Below are positions 18,171-25,556 of a stretch of DNA of 64,000 nucleotides, in pieces (position 1 is the first letter of the stretch; each line of letters begins with the position of its first letter). The DNA is taken from NCBI GenBank assembly GCA_023389155.1, contig JAEWEV010000015.1, positions 62,001-126,000 of the forward strand, written 5' to 3'. A program made the position numbers and the translations under genes. Source of the stretch: Pseudomonadota bacterium (GTDB taxonomy: Bacteria; Pseudomonadota; Gammaproteobacteria; Burkholderiales; Burkholderiaceae_B). A model generated the notes under the pieces. The model saw nothing but the letters and a program-made list of their open reading frames with translations. It did no database searches and was not told the DNA's origin.

Positions 18171-18424
18171 TGCGATTTATTGTCACCATCGTTCTGCTTT
18201 GTGTACTGTATTTGGTGGTACGCCACTTCCTGCGCCTTTTCATTCGCAATCTGAGCAATAACGCTGCGGCGCAGGCCAATCGCGCCAGCCAGGCTCCCGG
18301 CCGCCTGGAAGAAAACATGGTGCAGTGTGCCCATTGCGGCGTGTATCTGCCGGCTTCGGAAGCCCTTACCCGCGAGGGGAAACAGTGGTGCAGCGAAGAT
18401 CACGCCCGACTTGGTATGAAATAG
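18170..18424 (+). CDS. PP0621-family small protein
   Basis: An 84-residue protein with one N-terminal membrane helix (IVTIVLLCVLYLVVRHFL). A C-terminal zinc-ribbon-like segment follows (MVQCAHCGVYLP with later KQWCSEDHARLG). This is the PP0621 pattern seen between ypjD-type genes and ampD or sensor genes in beta- and gammaproteobacteria. The ATG overlaps the stop of the preceding gene by one base and ampD begins 7 bases after its end, so the three genes form an operon. Function is unknown. Confidence 0.8.
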   Translation: MRFIVTIVLLCVLYLVVRHFLRLFIRNLSNNAAAQANRASQAPGRLEENMVQCAHCGVYLPASEALTREGKQWCSEDHARLGMK

Positions 18425-18431
18425 GTTGTCT

Positions 18432-19043
18432 ATGACAGAAGATTTGAAACTCGACAGACATGGCTGGCTTTGCCCGCATCCGGCGGTTCGACATGTGCGT
18501 TCACCCAATCAGGATCGCCGCCCGCCGCTGGAGAATATTTCACTTCTGGTCATCCACAATATCAGCCTGCCACCCAACCAGTTCGGCAAACGTTATGTGG
18601 AGCAGCTCTTTACCAATACTTTGCGACCGGAAGAACACCCTTTTTTCGCGCGAATTGCCGATCTGCGCGTCTCGGCGCATTTCTATATCCGCCGCAGTGG
18701 ACGCATTGTACAGTTTGTCAGCACCGACAGACGCGCCTGGCACGCGGGGGTCTCGCGCCATGACGGTCGTGATCGCTGCAATGATTTTTCCATCGGCATT
18801 GAAATGGAAGGCACCAATTTCGAACCCTTCACCGACGAACAATACCTCCAGCTGGCGGCGCTGACCACCGTATTACGTAACCGATATACGCTGAACGCCG
18901 TACGTGGGCATGAACATATCGCCCCCAAACGCAAAACCGATCCGGGCCCGTATTTCGACTGGCATTGGTACCAGCGACTAACAGGCTGGACCTGGCGACA
19001 AATGCCACCAGGTATTGCGAGCCGCAGACTGGTACCGGTGTGA
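18432..19043 (+). CDS. ampD: 1,6-anhydro-N-acetylmuramyl-L-alanine amidase AmpD
   Basis: Cytoplasmic zinc amidase that cleaves L-Ala from anhydro-muropeptides in peptidoglycan recycling; its loss induces AmpC-type beta-lactamases in many Gram-negatives. The amidase_2 fold is shown by LLVIHNISLPPNQFG (first zinc histidine), DGRDRCNDFSIGIEMEG and RGHEHIAPKRKTDPGPYFDW (remaining zinc ligands and catalytic region). About 203 residues, normal length. The ATG at 18432 is chosen over a TTG two codons upstream. It follows the PP0621 gene closely. Confidence 0.95.
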   Translation: MTEDLKLDRHGWLCPHPAVRHVRSPNQDRRPPLENISLLVIHNISLPPNQFGKRYVEQLFTNTLRPEEHPFFARIADLRVSAHFYIRRSGRIVQFVSTDRRAWHAGVSRHDGRDRCNDFSIGIEMEGTNFEPFTDEQYLQLAALTTVLRNRYTLNAVRGHEHIAPKRKTDPGPYFDWHWYQRLTGWTWRQMPPGIASRRLVPV

Positions 19044-19088
19044 GTTCGCCGGGCTTGGTTACACCCGGATTGGTTATGCCGAGCTTGG

Positions 19089-19937
19089 TTACTTAAGCGT
19101 ATCGGCCCAGTCGGCAATGGCGTTGGCCGTTTCCACGGGCTTTTCAGCCGGCAGCGCATGGCTGGCGCCGTCGATCACCGTGACGGTTACGCGATCACCA
19201 AACTCTTCTTTAACCTCATCGCGCGACTCGACAGGTCGAAACGGATCGGCGCCGGCTTGCAGATCAAGGATCGGTACATTGCCACCGGCCCACCAGTCAT
19301 CGCGATTGGTCAGTTTGCGCGCGGCGCGCTGGCTTTTGGTCACATCCTCGTGCCAGCCCTCAAGCCATGGTGTCGGATCGCTACCCTCGGCGAAGAAAGC
19401 CAGTTTCAATCCCTCAAGACGTTGTTCCCGCGTCGAGGCAGGATCATTGATCATCGTAATGGCATCGCTCAGCTCCTTGGGCCAGGACTTGGCACCGGCA
19501 GCCAGAAGCACCACGCCGCGCGCCAGTTCGGGGTGATCCGAAGCAATGGTACGGGCAATCCAGTTGCCATAGGCGTGGCCAGCAAGAATGGCTTTATCCC
19601 CTTCTTTTTTTATCACAGCCGCGAAGTCCTTGGCGAAATCATGAAATGACACACCTTCCATTGGACCCTGGCTTTTCCCGATTCCTCGTGGCTCCGGACG
19701 CAGGACACGGTAGCCACGCTGCGCCAGGCGTTCAGCCAACTCGCCGAACTCTTCCGTACCACGCCCCGTGGAAGCGATCAGAACAATAAGCGGCCCTTTT
19801 CCCTGCGCATGATAACTGATCGTCGCATCTCCGTTCTGCGCAGATTTGAGCTCAGCTTCCTGTGCATAGGCAGCGCCAATATTGACCATCGCAACGGCGC
19901 CCATCAAAAGCGCAGCCGACAGAAACTTTCTTTGCAT
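19089..19937 (-). CDS. Secreted alpha/beta-hydrolase fold protein with Ala in place of the nucleophile
   Basis: A 282-residue alpha/beta-hydrolase with a signal peptide (MQRKFLSAALLMGAVAMVN, cleaved near AYAQE), so probably periplasmic. The fold is clear: IVLIASTGRGTEEF (oxyanion region), YRVLRPEPRGIGKS, and LDLQAGADPF (acid). The histidine is in DGASHALP. The nucleophile elbow, normally GHSxG, reads GHAYG here, with the codon GCC for Ala. The usual Ser is therefore missing while Asp and His remain. It may be catalytically inactive or bind ligand only; a single-base change would restore Ser. No operon partner. Confidence 0.8.
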   Translation of the reverse strand: MQRKFLSAALLMGAVAMVNIGAAYAQEAELKSAQNGDATISYHAQGKGPLIVLIASTGRGTEEFGELAERLAQRGYRVLRPEPRGIGKSQGPMEGVSFHDFAKDFAAVIKKEGDKAILAGHAYGNWIARTIASDHPELARGVVLLAAGAKSWPKELSDAITMINDPASTREQRLEGLKLAFFAEGSDPTPWLEGWHEDVTKSQRAARKLTNRDDWWAGGNVPILDLQAGADPFRPVESRDEVKEEFGDRVTVTVIDGASHALPAEKPVETANAIADWADTLK

Positions 19938-20474
19938 ATCGTGTCTCCTTTTACCCGTAAAAATGCTTGATGTTGTTGATTAATTTTGCTGCCGTGCTAG
20001 TGCTTTCGCAATGCGCGTGAACTATTCCTTATGCACGGCCTAATGACTCAAGTCATGGAAAGGACGAGTATTGGACGTCGCATGATGGACGTCGCATGAT
20101 GTTCCGGTCGGCAGCAGATGCCGATTTATAGCAATTGCGATATCGGGTTGAGGACTGATTTTGCCCGTCCAAAATTTGCCTCGCCCCAATCACGACATTG
20201 CTACTTATTGTTAACTGGAGAATAGCTGAAGCTTCCATATATGTCAATAGTATAGCTTTATGACTTAATAATATTCAAAACGAAGTCTCTGCAAAATGTT
20301 CCTGTTGAGTTTGCCGCGAGGTATGTGTTGAGAATGGAGGGTGCGGCCGGGAGACAGCGCCTCCTTGCGCAGGATCTGTAAATCCTCCTGCCCTGCCGTA
20401 TTACGATTGAAATCTGCAAAAGCGACGAAGAAAACTCTCTCACATCACGACACTTCGAATACAAATCACAAATG
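19938..20474. other. Intergenic region with a 14-bp tandem duplication
   Basis: About 540 bases between the hydrolase gene start and the htpG terminator. It contains an exact tandem duplication of GGACGTCGCATGAT at 20,073-20,086 and 20,087-20,100. Short frames here (for example on - at 20,053-20,247) look non-coding. No gene or RNA is supported. Confidence 0.5.
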
Positions 20475-20514
20475 AAAAAACGGCACGCTGACCATCATCA
20501 GCGCGCCGTTTCTT
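20472..20514 (-). terminator. Rho-independent terminator of htpG
   Basis: Read on the - strand, AAACGGCGCGCTG pairs with CAGCGTGCCGTTT over a short loop and runs into TTTTTT, starting about 20 bases after the htpG stop. Confidence 0.8.
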
Positions 20515-20531
20515 ACTTCAGATCTATGCAA

Positions 20532-22445
20532 TCAGCTTTTGAGCAGCAGACCATTCAGGCGTTTCACGTACGCAGCCGGGTCGGCAATCTGTGCACCTTC
20601 GGCAAGCATGGCCTGATCCAGCAGAACATGGGCCCAATCGTCAAACGCATCGCCTTCCGTGGCCTTGATTTTCTCGATCAGGGCGTGCTCGGGATTGATC
20701 TCCAGCACAGGCTTGATATCAGGAGTTTCCTGACCTGCCGCCTTCAACAGACGCAACAGGTGCGGGCTCACATCGTGCTGACCTACCACCACGCAGGCCG
20801 GAGAATCGACCAGACGGTTGGTGACCTGCACTTCTTTCACTGAATCACCCAAGGCGGTTTTCAGGCGCTCAAGCAATGGCTTGAACGATTCGGCCACTTC
20901 TTCCTGATGTTTTTTCTCTGCTTCGTCTGTGAGCTTGTCCAGATCCAGACCACCTTTTGCCACAGACACAAAAGACTTGCCGTCGAACTGACGGAAATGA
21001 GACAGCATCCACTCATCCACGCGATCAGACAATAGCAGTACCTCGATGCCTTTCTTGCGGAAAATTTCCAGGTGCGGACTGTTCTTAGCAGCAGCGAAAG
21101 TATCAGCGGTCACGTAATAAATGGCTTCCTGCCCTTCTTTCATTCGTGATATATAGTCAGCCAGCGTCACGTTCTGGATCGCATCATCATTATGCGTAGA
21201 CGCAAAACGCAGCAGCTTGGCAATACGTTCCTGATTGGCAGGATCTTCGCCTGTACCTTCCTTGATTACCTGGCCGAACTCTGTCCAGAAACCTGCGTAA
21301 TCCTCGGCACGATTTTCTGCCAGATCCTCCAGCAGACTCAGCACACGCTTGGTAGAGCCTTCACGAATCGCCTTCACATCACGGCTTTCCTGAAGAATTT
21401 CCCGAGACACGTTCAACGGCAGATCAGCAGAATCAATCACCCCGCGAACAAAGCGCAGATAAGATGGCAGCAACTGCTCGGCATCATCCATGATGAAAAC
21501 ACGTTTGACATACAGCTTCACACCGCGACGCGCATCACGATCGTAAAGATCGAATGGTGCATGTTTTGGCAAATATAACAGTTGTGTATATTCGCTGCGA
21601 CCTTCGACACGATTGTGTGTCCACGCCAGCGGCTCTTCGAAATCGTGGCTTACGTGCTTATAGAACTCGGTGTACTGTTCATCTGTGATTTCATTCTTGG
21701 CACGCGTCCACAGCGCACTGGCCTGGTTAATGGTTTCCCATTCTTCTTTCTTGACCTGCTCGCCCTTCTCGGAATCGTATTCCTCTTTCTGCATCAGCAC
21801 AGGCAGGGAAATATGATCGGAATAGCGACGCAGCACCTCGCGCAGCTTCCAGCCATTCAGAAACTCATCGTCATCAGGACGCAGATGCAGCGTAACCTGG
21901 GTACCGCGCTCGGCCTTTTCTGTATCGGCCACCGTAAACTCGCCCTGGCCTTCAGACTCCCAGAACACCGCCTGATCCACCGGCTCGCCGGCACGACGGC
22001 TGACCACCGTTACCTTGTCAGCAACAATAAAGGAAGAGTAGAAACCGACGCCGAACTGACCAATCAGCTGCGCATCCTTCTGCTTGTCACCAGACAGCTG
22101 GGAGAAAAACTCCTTGGTGCCGGAGCGGGCAATCGTCCCCAGATTGGCCACCGCCTCGGACTTGGTCAAGCCGATACCGTTATCGGCAATCGTGATCGTG
22201 CGCGCTTCCTTGTCAAAACTCACGCGAATTTCAAGATCGGCACCCCCTTCAAGCAGTTCCGGCTTATCAATCGCCTCAAAGCGCAGCTTGTCGCAGGCAT
22301 CCGACGCGTTGGACACCAGCTCGCGCAGGAAAATCTCTTTATTGCTGTACAGGGAATGAATCATCAAATGCAGAAGCTGCTTCACTTCTGTCTGGAAACC
22401 CAGGGTTTCCTCTGCTTTCTTCACGGTAGTATCGGATTGACTCAT
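20532..22445 (-). CDS. htpG: Chaperone HtpG (Hsp90)
   Basis: Bacterial Hsp90, a dimeric ATP-driven cytoplasmic chaperone that works with DnaK. It is 637 residues, full length. GHKL ATP-site motifs are all present: LVSNASDACDKLR (about residue 45), IADNGIGL (about 87), GTIARSGT (about 103) and GQFGVGFYS (about 126). MSQSDTTVKKAEETLGFQTEVKQLL at 22445 is the family start; a frame extends 16 codons upstream but is not conserved. A heat-shock promoter lies about 90 bases upstream and an intrinsic terminator follows. Confidence 0.98.
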   Translation of the reverse strand: MSQSDTTVKKAEETLGFQTEVKQLLHLMIHSLYSNKEIFLRELVSNASDACDKLRFEAIDKPELLEGGADLEIRVSFDKEARTITIADNGIGLTKSEAVANLGTIARSGTKEFFSQLSGDKQKDAQLIGQFGVGFYSSFIVADKVTVVSRRAGEPVDQAVFWESEGQGEFTVADTEKAERGTQVTLHLRPDDDEFLNGWKLREVLRRYSDHISLPVLMQKEEYDSEKGEQVKKEEWETINQASALWTRAKNEITDEQYTEFYKHVSHDFEEPLAWTHNRVEGRSEYTQLLYLPKHAPFDLYDRDARRGVKLYVKRVFIMDDAEQLLPSYLRFVRGVIDSADLPLNVSREILQESRDVKAIREGSTKRVLSLLEDLAENRAEDYAGFWTEFGQVIKEGTGEDPANQERIAKLLRFASTHNDDAIQNVTLADYISRMKEGQEAIYYVTADTFAAAKNSPHLEIFRKKGIEVLLLSDRVDEWMLSHFRQFDGKSFVSVAKGGLDLDKLTDEAEKKHQEEVAESFKPLLERLKTALGDSVKEVQVTNRLVDSPACVVVGQHDVSPHLLRLLKAAGQETPDIKPVLEINPEHALIEKIKATEGDAFDDWAHVLLDQAMLAEGAQIADPAAYVKRLNGLLLKS

Positions 22446-22534
22446 GGTGACTTTTCGGTAAATTTGATTGGAAAATGGTGAAAAATGGGGCAAAACAGCC
22501 AGTTTTTCAGCAATTTTGCCCTCGTATCCGATAG

Positions 22535-22562
22535 TAGTGGGGACGGCGGCAGGGTTTTCAAG
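22535..22562 (-). promoter_or_regulatory. Sigma-32 heat-shock promoter of htpG
   Basis: On the - strand CTTGAAA (22,562-22,556) is followed after 13 bases by CCCCACTA (22,542-22,535). This matches the RpoH consensus CTTGAAA-(11-15)-CCCCATNT closely. It lies about 90 bases upstream of the htpG ATG, as expected for a heat-shock chaperone. Confidence 0.85.
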
Positions 22563-22643
22563 AGGAAAAGTGGGAAATCAACCTGGAAATCGGGATTTTT
22601 TATGAGGGAGCGGCTGCGAATGGCGCGGGAAAGCGAATATAGG

Positions 22644-22649
22644 TATAAT
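22644..22649 (+). promoter_or_regulatory. -10 box of the tRNA-Leu promoter
   Basis: A perfect TATAAT lies 33 bases before the first (truncated) tRNA-Leu copy. The -35 region is weak and GC-rich. Transcription from here would now pass through the broken tRNA copy and the 235-base remnant before reaching the intact, intron-containing gene. Confidence 0.6.
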
Positions 22650-22681
22650 TCCGCTCTTATCTGCAATACCCTCCATACCTA

Positions 22682-22720
22682 GCCCGGGTGGTGAAATTGG
22701 TAGACGCAGGGGACTCAAAA
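22682..22720 (+). pseudogene. Truncated tRNA-Leu(CAA), 5' half only
   Basis: Identical to the first 36 bases of the intact tRNA-Leu at 22,917 (acceptor, D arm, 5' anticodon stem). It then continues AAAA, as an intronless anticodon loop (CTCAAAA) would, and then diverges. There is no 3' half behind it. The copy forms a direct repeat with the intact gene, in the manner of an attachment-site duplication left by an integrative element. Confidence 0.85.
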
Positions 22721-22819
22721 ATAGGTACTTCTACCTATTTGCACTATGAGTTCAATGCTCACCAAGCCGCATGGGATAAGGGTTTGCAGGGATTTGTAGC
22801 TTCTTTGCGAAAACATTGA
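22721..22819 (+). pseudogene. Possible integrase C-terminal remnant
   Basis: A 32-codon open stretch begins directly at the truncated tRNA and ends at TGA 22,817-22,819. It reads IGTSTYLHYEF, then NAHQAAWDKGL, then QGFVASLRKH. The spacing Y-x-HY-x-F, then A-W and a hydrophobic L/V ending resembles the extreme C-termini of tyrosine recombinases that integrate at tRNA genes. It is too short for certainty. If correct, it is what is left of an older element inserted between the two tRNA copies. Confidence 0.35.
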
Positions 22820-22916
22820 TTTTCGCTCTAGGAGCCAAATAGGAGCCAGACCAGTTCATACTAGTTCCTAGCAGGTGGTAGTAAGTAGTAGTGAAGTAGA
22901 ACTGCTTCACAATTTT

Positions 22917-23237
22917 GCCCGGGTGGTGAAATTGGTAGACGCAGGGGACTCAGACCAAATTTGAGCCCTCCGAGGGAAACCTCAGAGGTGAAGCCCGTCA
23001 AACTCGGTGAAGGCCCTGGACGATAAGTCCGAGCTAATGCCGAGCCAAGCCCTGGAGCCGAAAGGCCCCTCGGAAGGTGTAGAGAGCAGACGGCGGGCAC
23101 CTAAGGCTGAAAAGCTATGGTGAAGGCGTGCTCCAGACCACGAACGTCATGCTTCGGCATGGCGGCGGCGAAAGCCGAAGTGGGAAGAAAATCCCCCGCC
23201 GCAAGGCGTGCCGGTTCGATTCCGGCCCCGGGCACCA
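22917..23237 (+). tRNA. tRNA-Leu(CAA), interrupted by a group I intron
   Basis: The acceptor stem GCCCGGG (22,917-22,923) pairs with CCCGGGC (23,227-23,233), followed by encoded ACCA. The D arm, long leucine-type variable arm (CGCCGCAAGGCG) and T arm (CCGGTTCGATTCCGG) are all present. The anticodon stem GGGGA/TCCCC is split: joining 22,917-22,951 to 23,188-23,237 gives the seven-base loop CTCAAAA and anticodon CAA. The exons resemble E. coli leuX. A terminator follows at 23,248. Confidence 0.9.
22952..23187 (+). ncRNA. Group I self-splicing intron (IC3-like) in tRNA-Leu
   Basis: A 236-base insertion between anticodon positions 34 and 35. It carries the core of the bacterial tRNA IC3 introns known from the Azoarcus tRNA-Ile intron: GCCGAGCCAAGC (P4/J4-5), GAAGGTGTAGAGA, AGACGGC, CACCTAAGG and CTATGGTGAAGGC (P7/J8-7 region). 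An internal guide GAGCCC can pair with the 5' exon GGG(A)CTC as P1. The intron ends in G (23,187), as required. Splice sites are inferred from rebuilding the anticodon loop. They put C34, not the usual U, at the 5' splice site. No homing endonuclease is encoded. Confidence 0.88.
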
Positions 23238-23247
23238 GTTTCGAAAG

Positions 23248-23286
23248 GCCGTCTCTGTTCGCGCAGAGACGGCTTTATTATTTTTG
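23248..23286 (+). terminator. Rho-independent terminator of tRNA-Leu
   Basis: GCCGTCTCT pairs with AGAGACGGC around an eight-base loop and is followed by TTTATTATTTTT, starting 11 bases after the tRNA CCA end. Confidence 0.85.
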
Positions 23287-23598
23287 TCGAAGTCGATCAG
23301 CTCGGAATTCTATACAAGTATGTGCAGGGATTCTCTAGAAAAAGCAGGGTCGACTCATTCAACCAGGGCACCGGCGGAGCCTCGTGGGTTTGAGCCAGCC
23401 AGTAGGTTAGTGTCGGTAGGTTGGTTGACTTCAACGCGTAGAGCCGAGTAGACTGATTCAGCGCTGGCACGCGCTCGACACCGTCTCACGAAGCTCCTAG
23501 AGCAGTGCTTATTGATTCTTTTCGGCCGATGCCTTCATTCCCGGCCTATAGCAGTGGCGACGGTGACGCTGTGCATTAGGCTTTAAGGATCGAAGCGC
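23287..23598. other. Junction region between tRNA-Leu and ICE-type genes
   Basis: About 310 bases without a supported gene. Chromosomal sequence ends and element-type genes begin somewhere near here. I could not identify an exact att core. No clear Tn4371-type TTTTTCAT-like site was seen, so the boundary is only approximate. Confidence 0.4.
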
Positions 23599-24945
23599 AT
23601 GAATATCGCCAGCATTCGGCCGTCTTCCGTGGACGGCATTAAGCAACTCGCTAAGAAAATCTGCCGCGAGCATAATACCCCTCACACTCACGCTCTGGAT
23701 GAAGCCAGCCGTCAGGCTGGATTCGAGAACTTCATGCACGCGAAGCGCCATCTTACTCGCGTGCTCAAGGCAGAAAGGTTTCCCGTTTTTCTCTCTGTAC
23801 ATTGGTATGCGCCGCGCCTGCGTCACGGTGAACGCCGGCCTGGGGAAATACGGGCCGGCCGCGAGATCTTCCGTGTAGATCTCTCCCGGCCGCTGCCTGG
23901 TATCGTGGCCAAACACCGTGTTGGATACGGACGTGGACTTCATGGATTTCGAATGGAATACGAAGATCATTTGGAATATCGGACCAATGTGGAGGGGCGG
24001 AATGCGGCGCGCGAACTTTTGCTTTCGGCAGTGCGGAGCCTCTACTTTATGGAAGCGACGGGCCTGCAGCCAGTGTCAACAAAGCGGTACGATGCTATCG
24101 CACAAGCCCTGACGGAATTGCCTGGGCGCGACCACATGTCAGATTGGTTCGACCCAGCGACCGAAAGCTATGTGTGTCTCGATGAGCCTTATGCGGCTGC
24201 AATTGAGAACCGCGCAGCGGAACGAGAGCGTTGGCTTGAACGCAATGGCCTAAAGATGATCACGCCGCCAGGCTGGGAGGGTATTTACTACGCTGGCGAG
24301 TGTACGCCCTTCCTGATCAGCCCTGATGGAGCACTGCTGCAACGTGTCACTCGTGCGTTGGCTAAGATTGAGGCCGTTAATAATCCAGAGGTTTGGCCGT
24401 ACGAGACGGGAATGTGCAACGACGATTTCGTCAGCCCTAAACGCCAAGCGGATGCAAAGCCACGTCGGCGCCGCCCAGGCCCGTCTTGGGTGGATCACAA
24501 TGGCGCCACGCCCTATGGTGGTCAACCGGGCATCTCCTCCCGCTGGCGTCCAGCAAAGGCGATGCCCTTCCCCCTGCACCAGCAGTTGGGGCCGCTGGTG
24601 CAAGGGCTAGCCTCTTCCACGACTTTTTCCTTACGTGTTCATCGAAAATTGTCGGGCGTGCGATCTGATCTAGAGGACTGGTCGCTCATGGAGCACAAAG
24701 ACCAGCTGGGCGATGACGCTTACGACATCTATTATGGCGGCCGTATGCTGATTGGCAATTCAGAGGCCGAACTTGTGGAAATGCTTTCGATGGCACGGGC
24801 CATCGTCGAGCAAGGTTATGCCGACTGCAAGCCACGGCGTCAATTGCTGACCGTTTTTGAAGTGGCTGCCAGCGAATTGGAAAAATCTCGGCTCAAGAAT
24901 GCTGGGTTCAGCACGAAAGTCCAGAGTATCCTAGCTGCCACCTGA
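23599..24945 (+). CDS. DUF5623-like protein of mobile elements
   Basis: A 448-residue soluble protein. The N-terminus (SVDGIKQLAKKICREH, then HALDEASRQAGFENFMHAKRHL) matches the short conserved module of DUF5623 proteins, which are common in plasmids and ICEs of Proteobacteria. The rest is not recognised; it is rich in R, E and W, with no membrane segment. The recurring LYFMEATGLQPV and WFDPATESYVCLDEPY segments suggest a compact globular domain. ATG 23599 has AAGGATCG upstream. It faces the defence-like operon, and a perfect GC-rich hairpin (24,971-24,992) follows its stop. Function unknown. Confidence 0.7.
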   Translation: MNIASIRPSSVDGIKQLAKKICREHNTPHTHALDEASRQAGFENFMHAKRHLTRVLKAERFPVFLSVHWYAPRLRHGERRPGEIRAGREIFRVDLSRPLPGIVAKHRVGYGRGLHGFRMEYEDHLEYRTNVEGRNAARELLLSAVRSLYFMEATGLQPVSTKRYDAIAQALTELPGRDHMSDWFDPATESYVCLDEPYAAAIENRAAERERWLERNGLKMITPPGWEGIYYAGECTPFLISPDGALLQRVTRALAKIEAVNNPEVWPYETGMCNDDFVSPKRQADAKPRRRRPGPSWVDHNGATPYGGQPGISSRWRPAKAMPFPLHQQLGPLVQGLASSTTFSLRVHRKLSGVRSDLEDWSLMEHKDQLGDDAYDIYYGGRMLIGNSEAELVEMLSMARAIVEQGYADCKPRRQLLTVFEVAASELEKSRLKNAGFSTKVQSILAAT

Positions 24946-24970
24946 CGTTAAGCTCTCCCACAGCCACTCC

Positions 24971-24992
24971 CCTGCCCCCGAAAGGGGGCAGG
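24971..24992. terminator. GC-rich hairpin after the DUF5623-like gene
   Basis: CCTGCCCCC-GAAA-GGGGGCAGG, a perfect nine-base-pair stem with a GNRA-type loop, 25 bases after the stop. There is no T tract, so it may be an RNA-stabilising end or a weak terminator. Confidence 0.4.
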
Positions 24993-25071
24993 CCCTCCCA
25001 CACTGCGGGTCCAACAGGGAGCGCTAGCAGGGCTATCCGGGCTCAGCGATTGCTTCGTCTGGCCCATGTGG

Positions 25072-25455
25072 TCACCGTCCTGGCGGTTTTCCGGGGTGGC
25101 CAGCTCGGCGCCGACTCCCAGCAGCGTTGTCAGTACCACACCGCCAACGATGCGGCCCCAATGCTAGTCCACGTCATCTTCCAGGCCGGCATAGCCTGCC
25201 GAGTCGGTGCCGATCAGGTTATCCAGTGTGAGCGAGGACGTATCGGGCAGGATGATACGGTTCCACACGACTTGTACCCGGCTTCGGCCGTAGCTCACCT
25301 GGCTGTTGTAGCGGCCCAGGATGCGCGAGCCTTGCGGAATCAATAGATACTTACCGGTCGCGGAGTCATAGACGGGTTCTGTCACAGTGCCGATGACATG
25401 GCCGGAAGATCGGACTTGACACATGTTACCAAGGCGGCTGAAATCACTGTACTGA
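25072..25455 (-). pseudogene. Decayed second copy of trbI (internal fragment)
   Basis: This stretch is clearly homologous to the middle and late part of the intact trbI (about 32,585-32,975), with scattered base differences through the whole length. It covers VISAALVT-VKSDLP, then VIGTVTEPVYDSATGKYLLIPQGS and on to GAELATPENRQDGD. A base is missing near 25,402, breaking the frame just before VIGTVTEP, and neither end of the gene is present. The spread-out differences argue for an older, diverged element rather than a recent duplication. With the intact trbI it brackets the NERD-kinase-helicase operon. Confidence 0.9.
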
Positions 25456-25556
25456 GTCACCCTGGATCCAGGGCGATTCAAACCACTCAAAATAGCTGAC
25501 GAACGACAACTCACAGCGAATAATCCCAGCATCGTGAGGCTGATAATTTTCAGGGA

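Noticed and set aside
22861..23451. Several open frames over the tRNA-Leu region on both strands
   Set aside because: They overlie the group I intron and tRNA exons. RNA structure explains the sequence better than coding.
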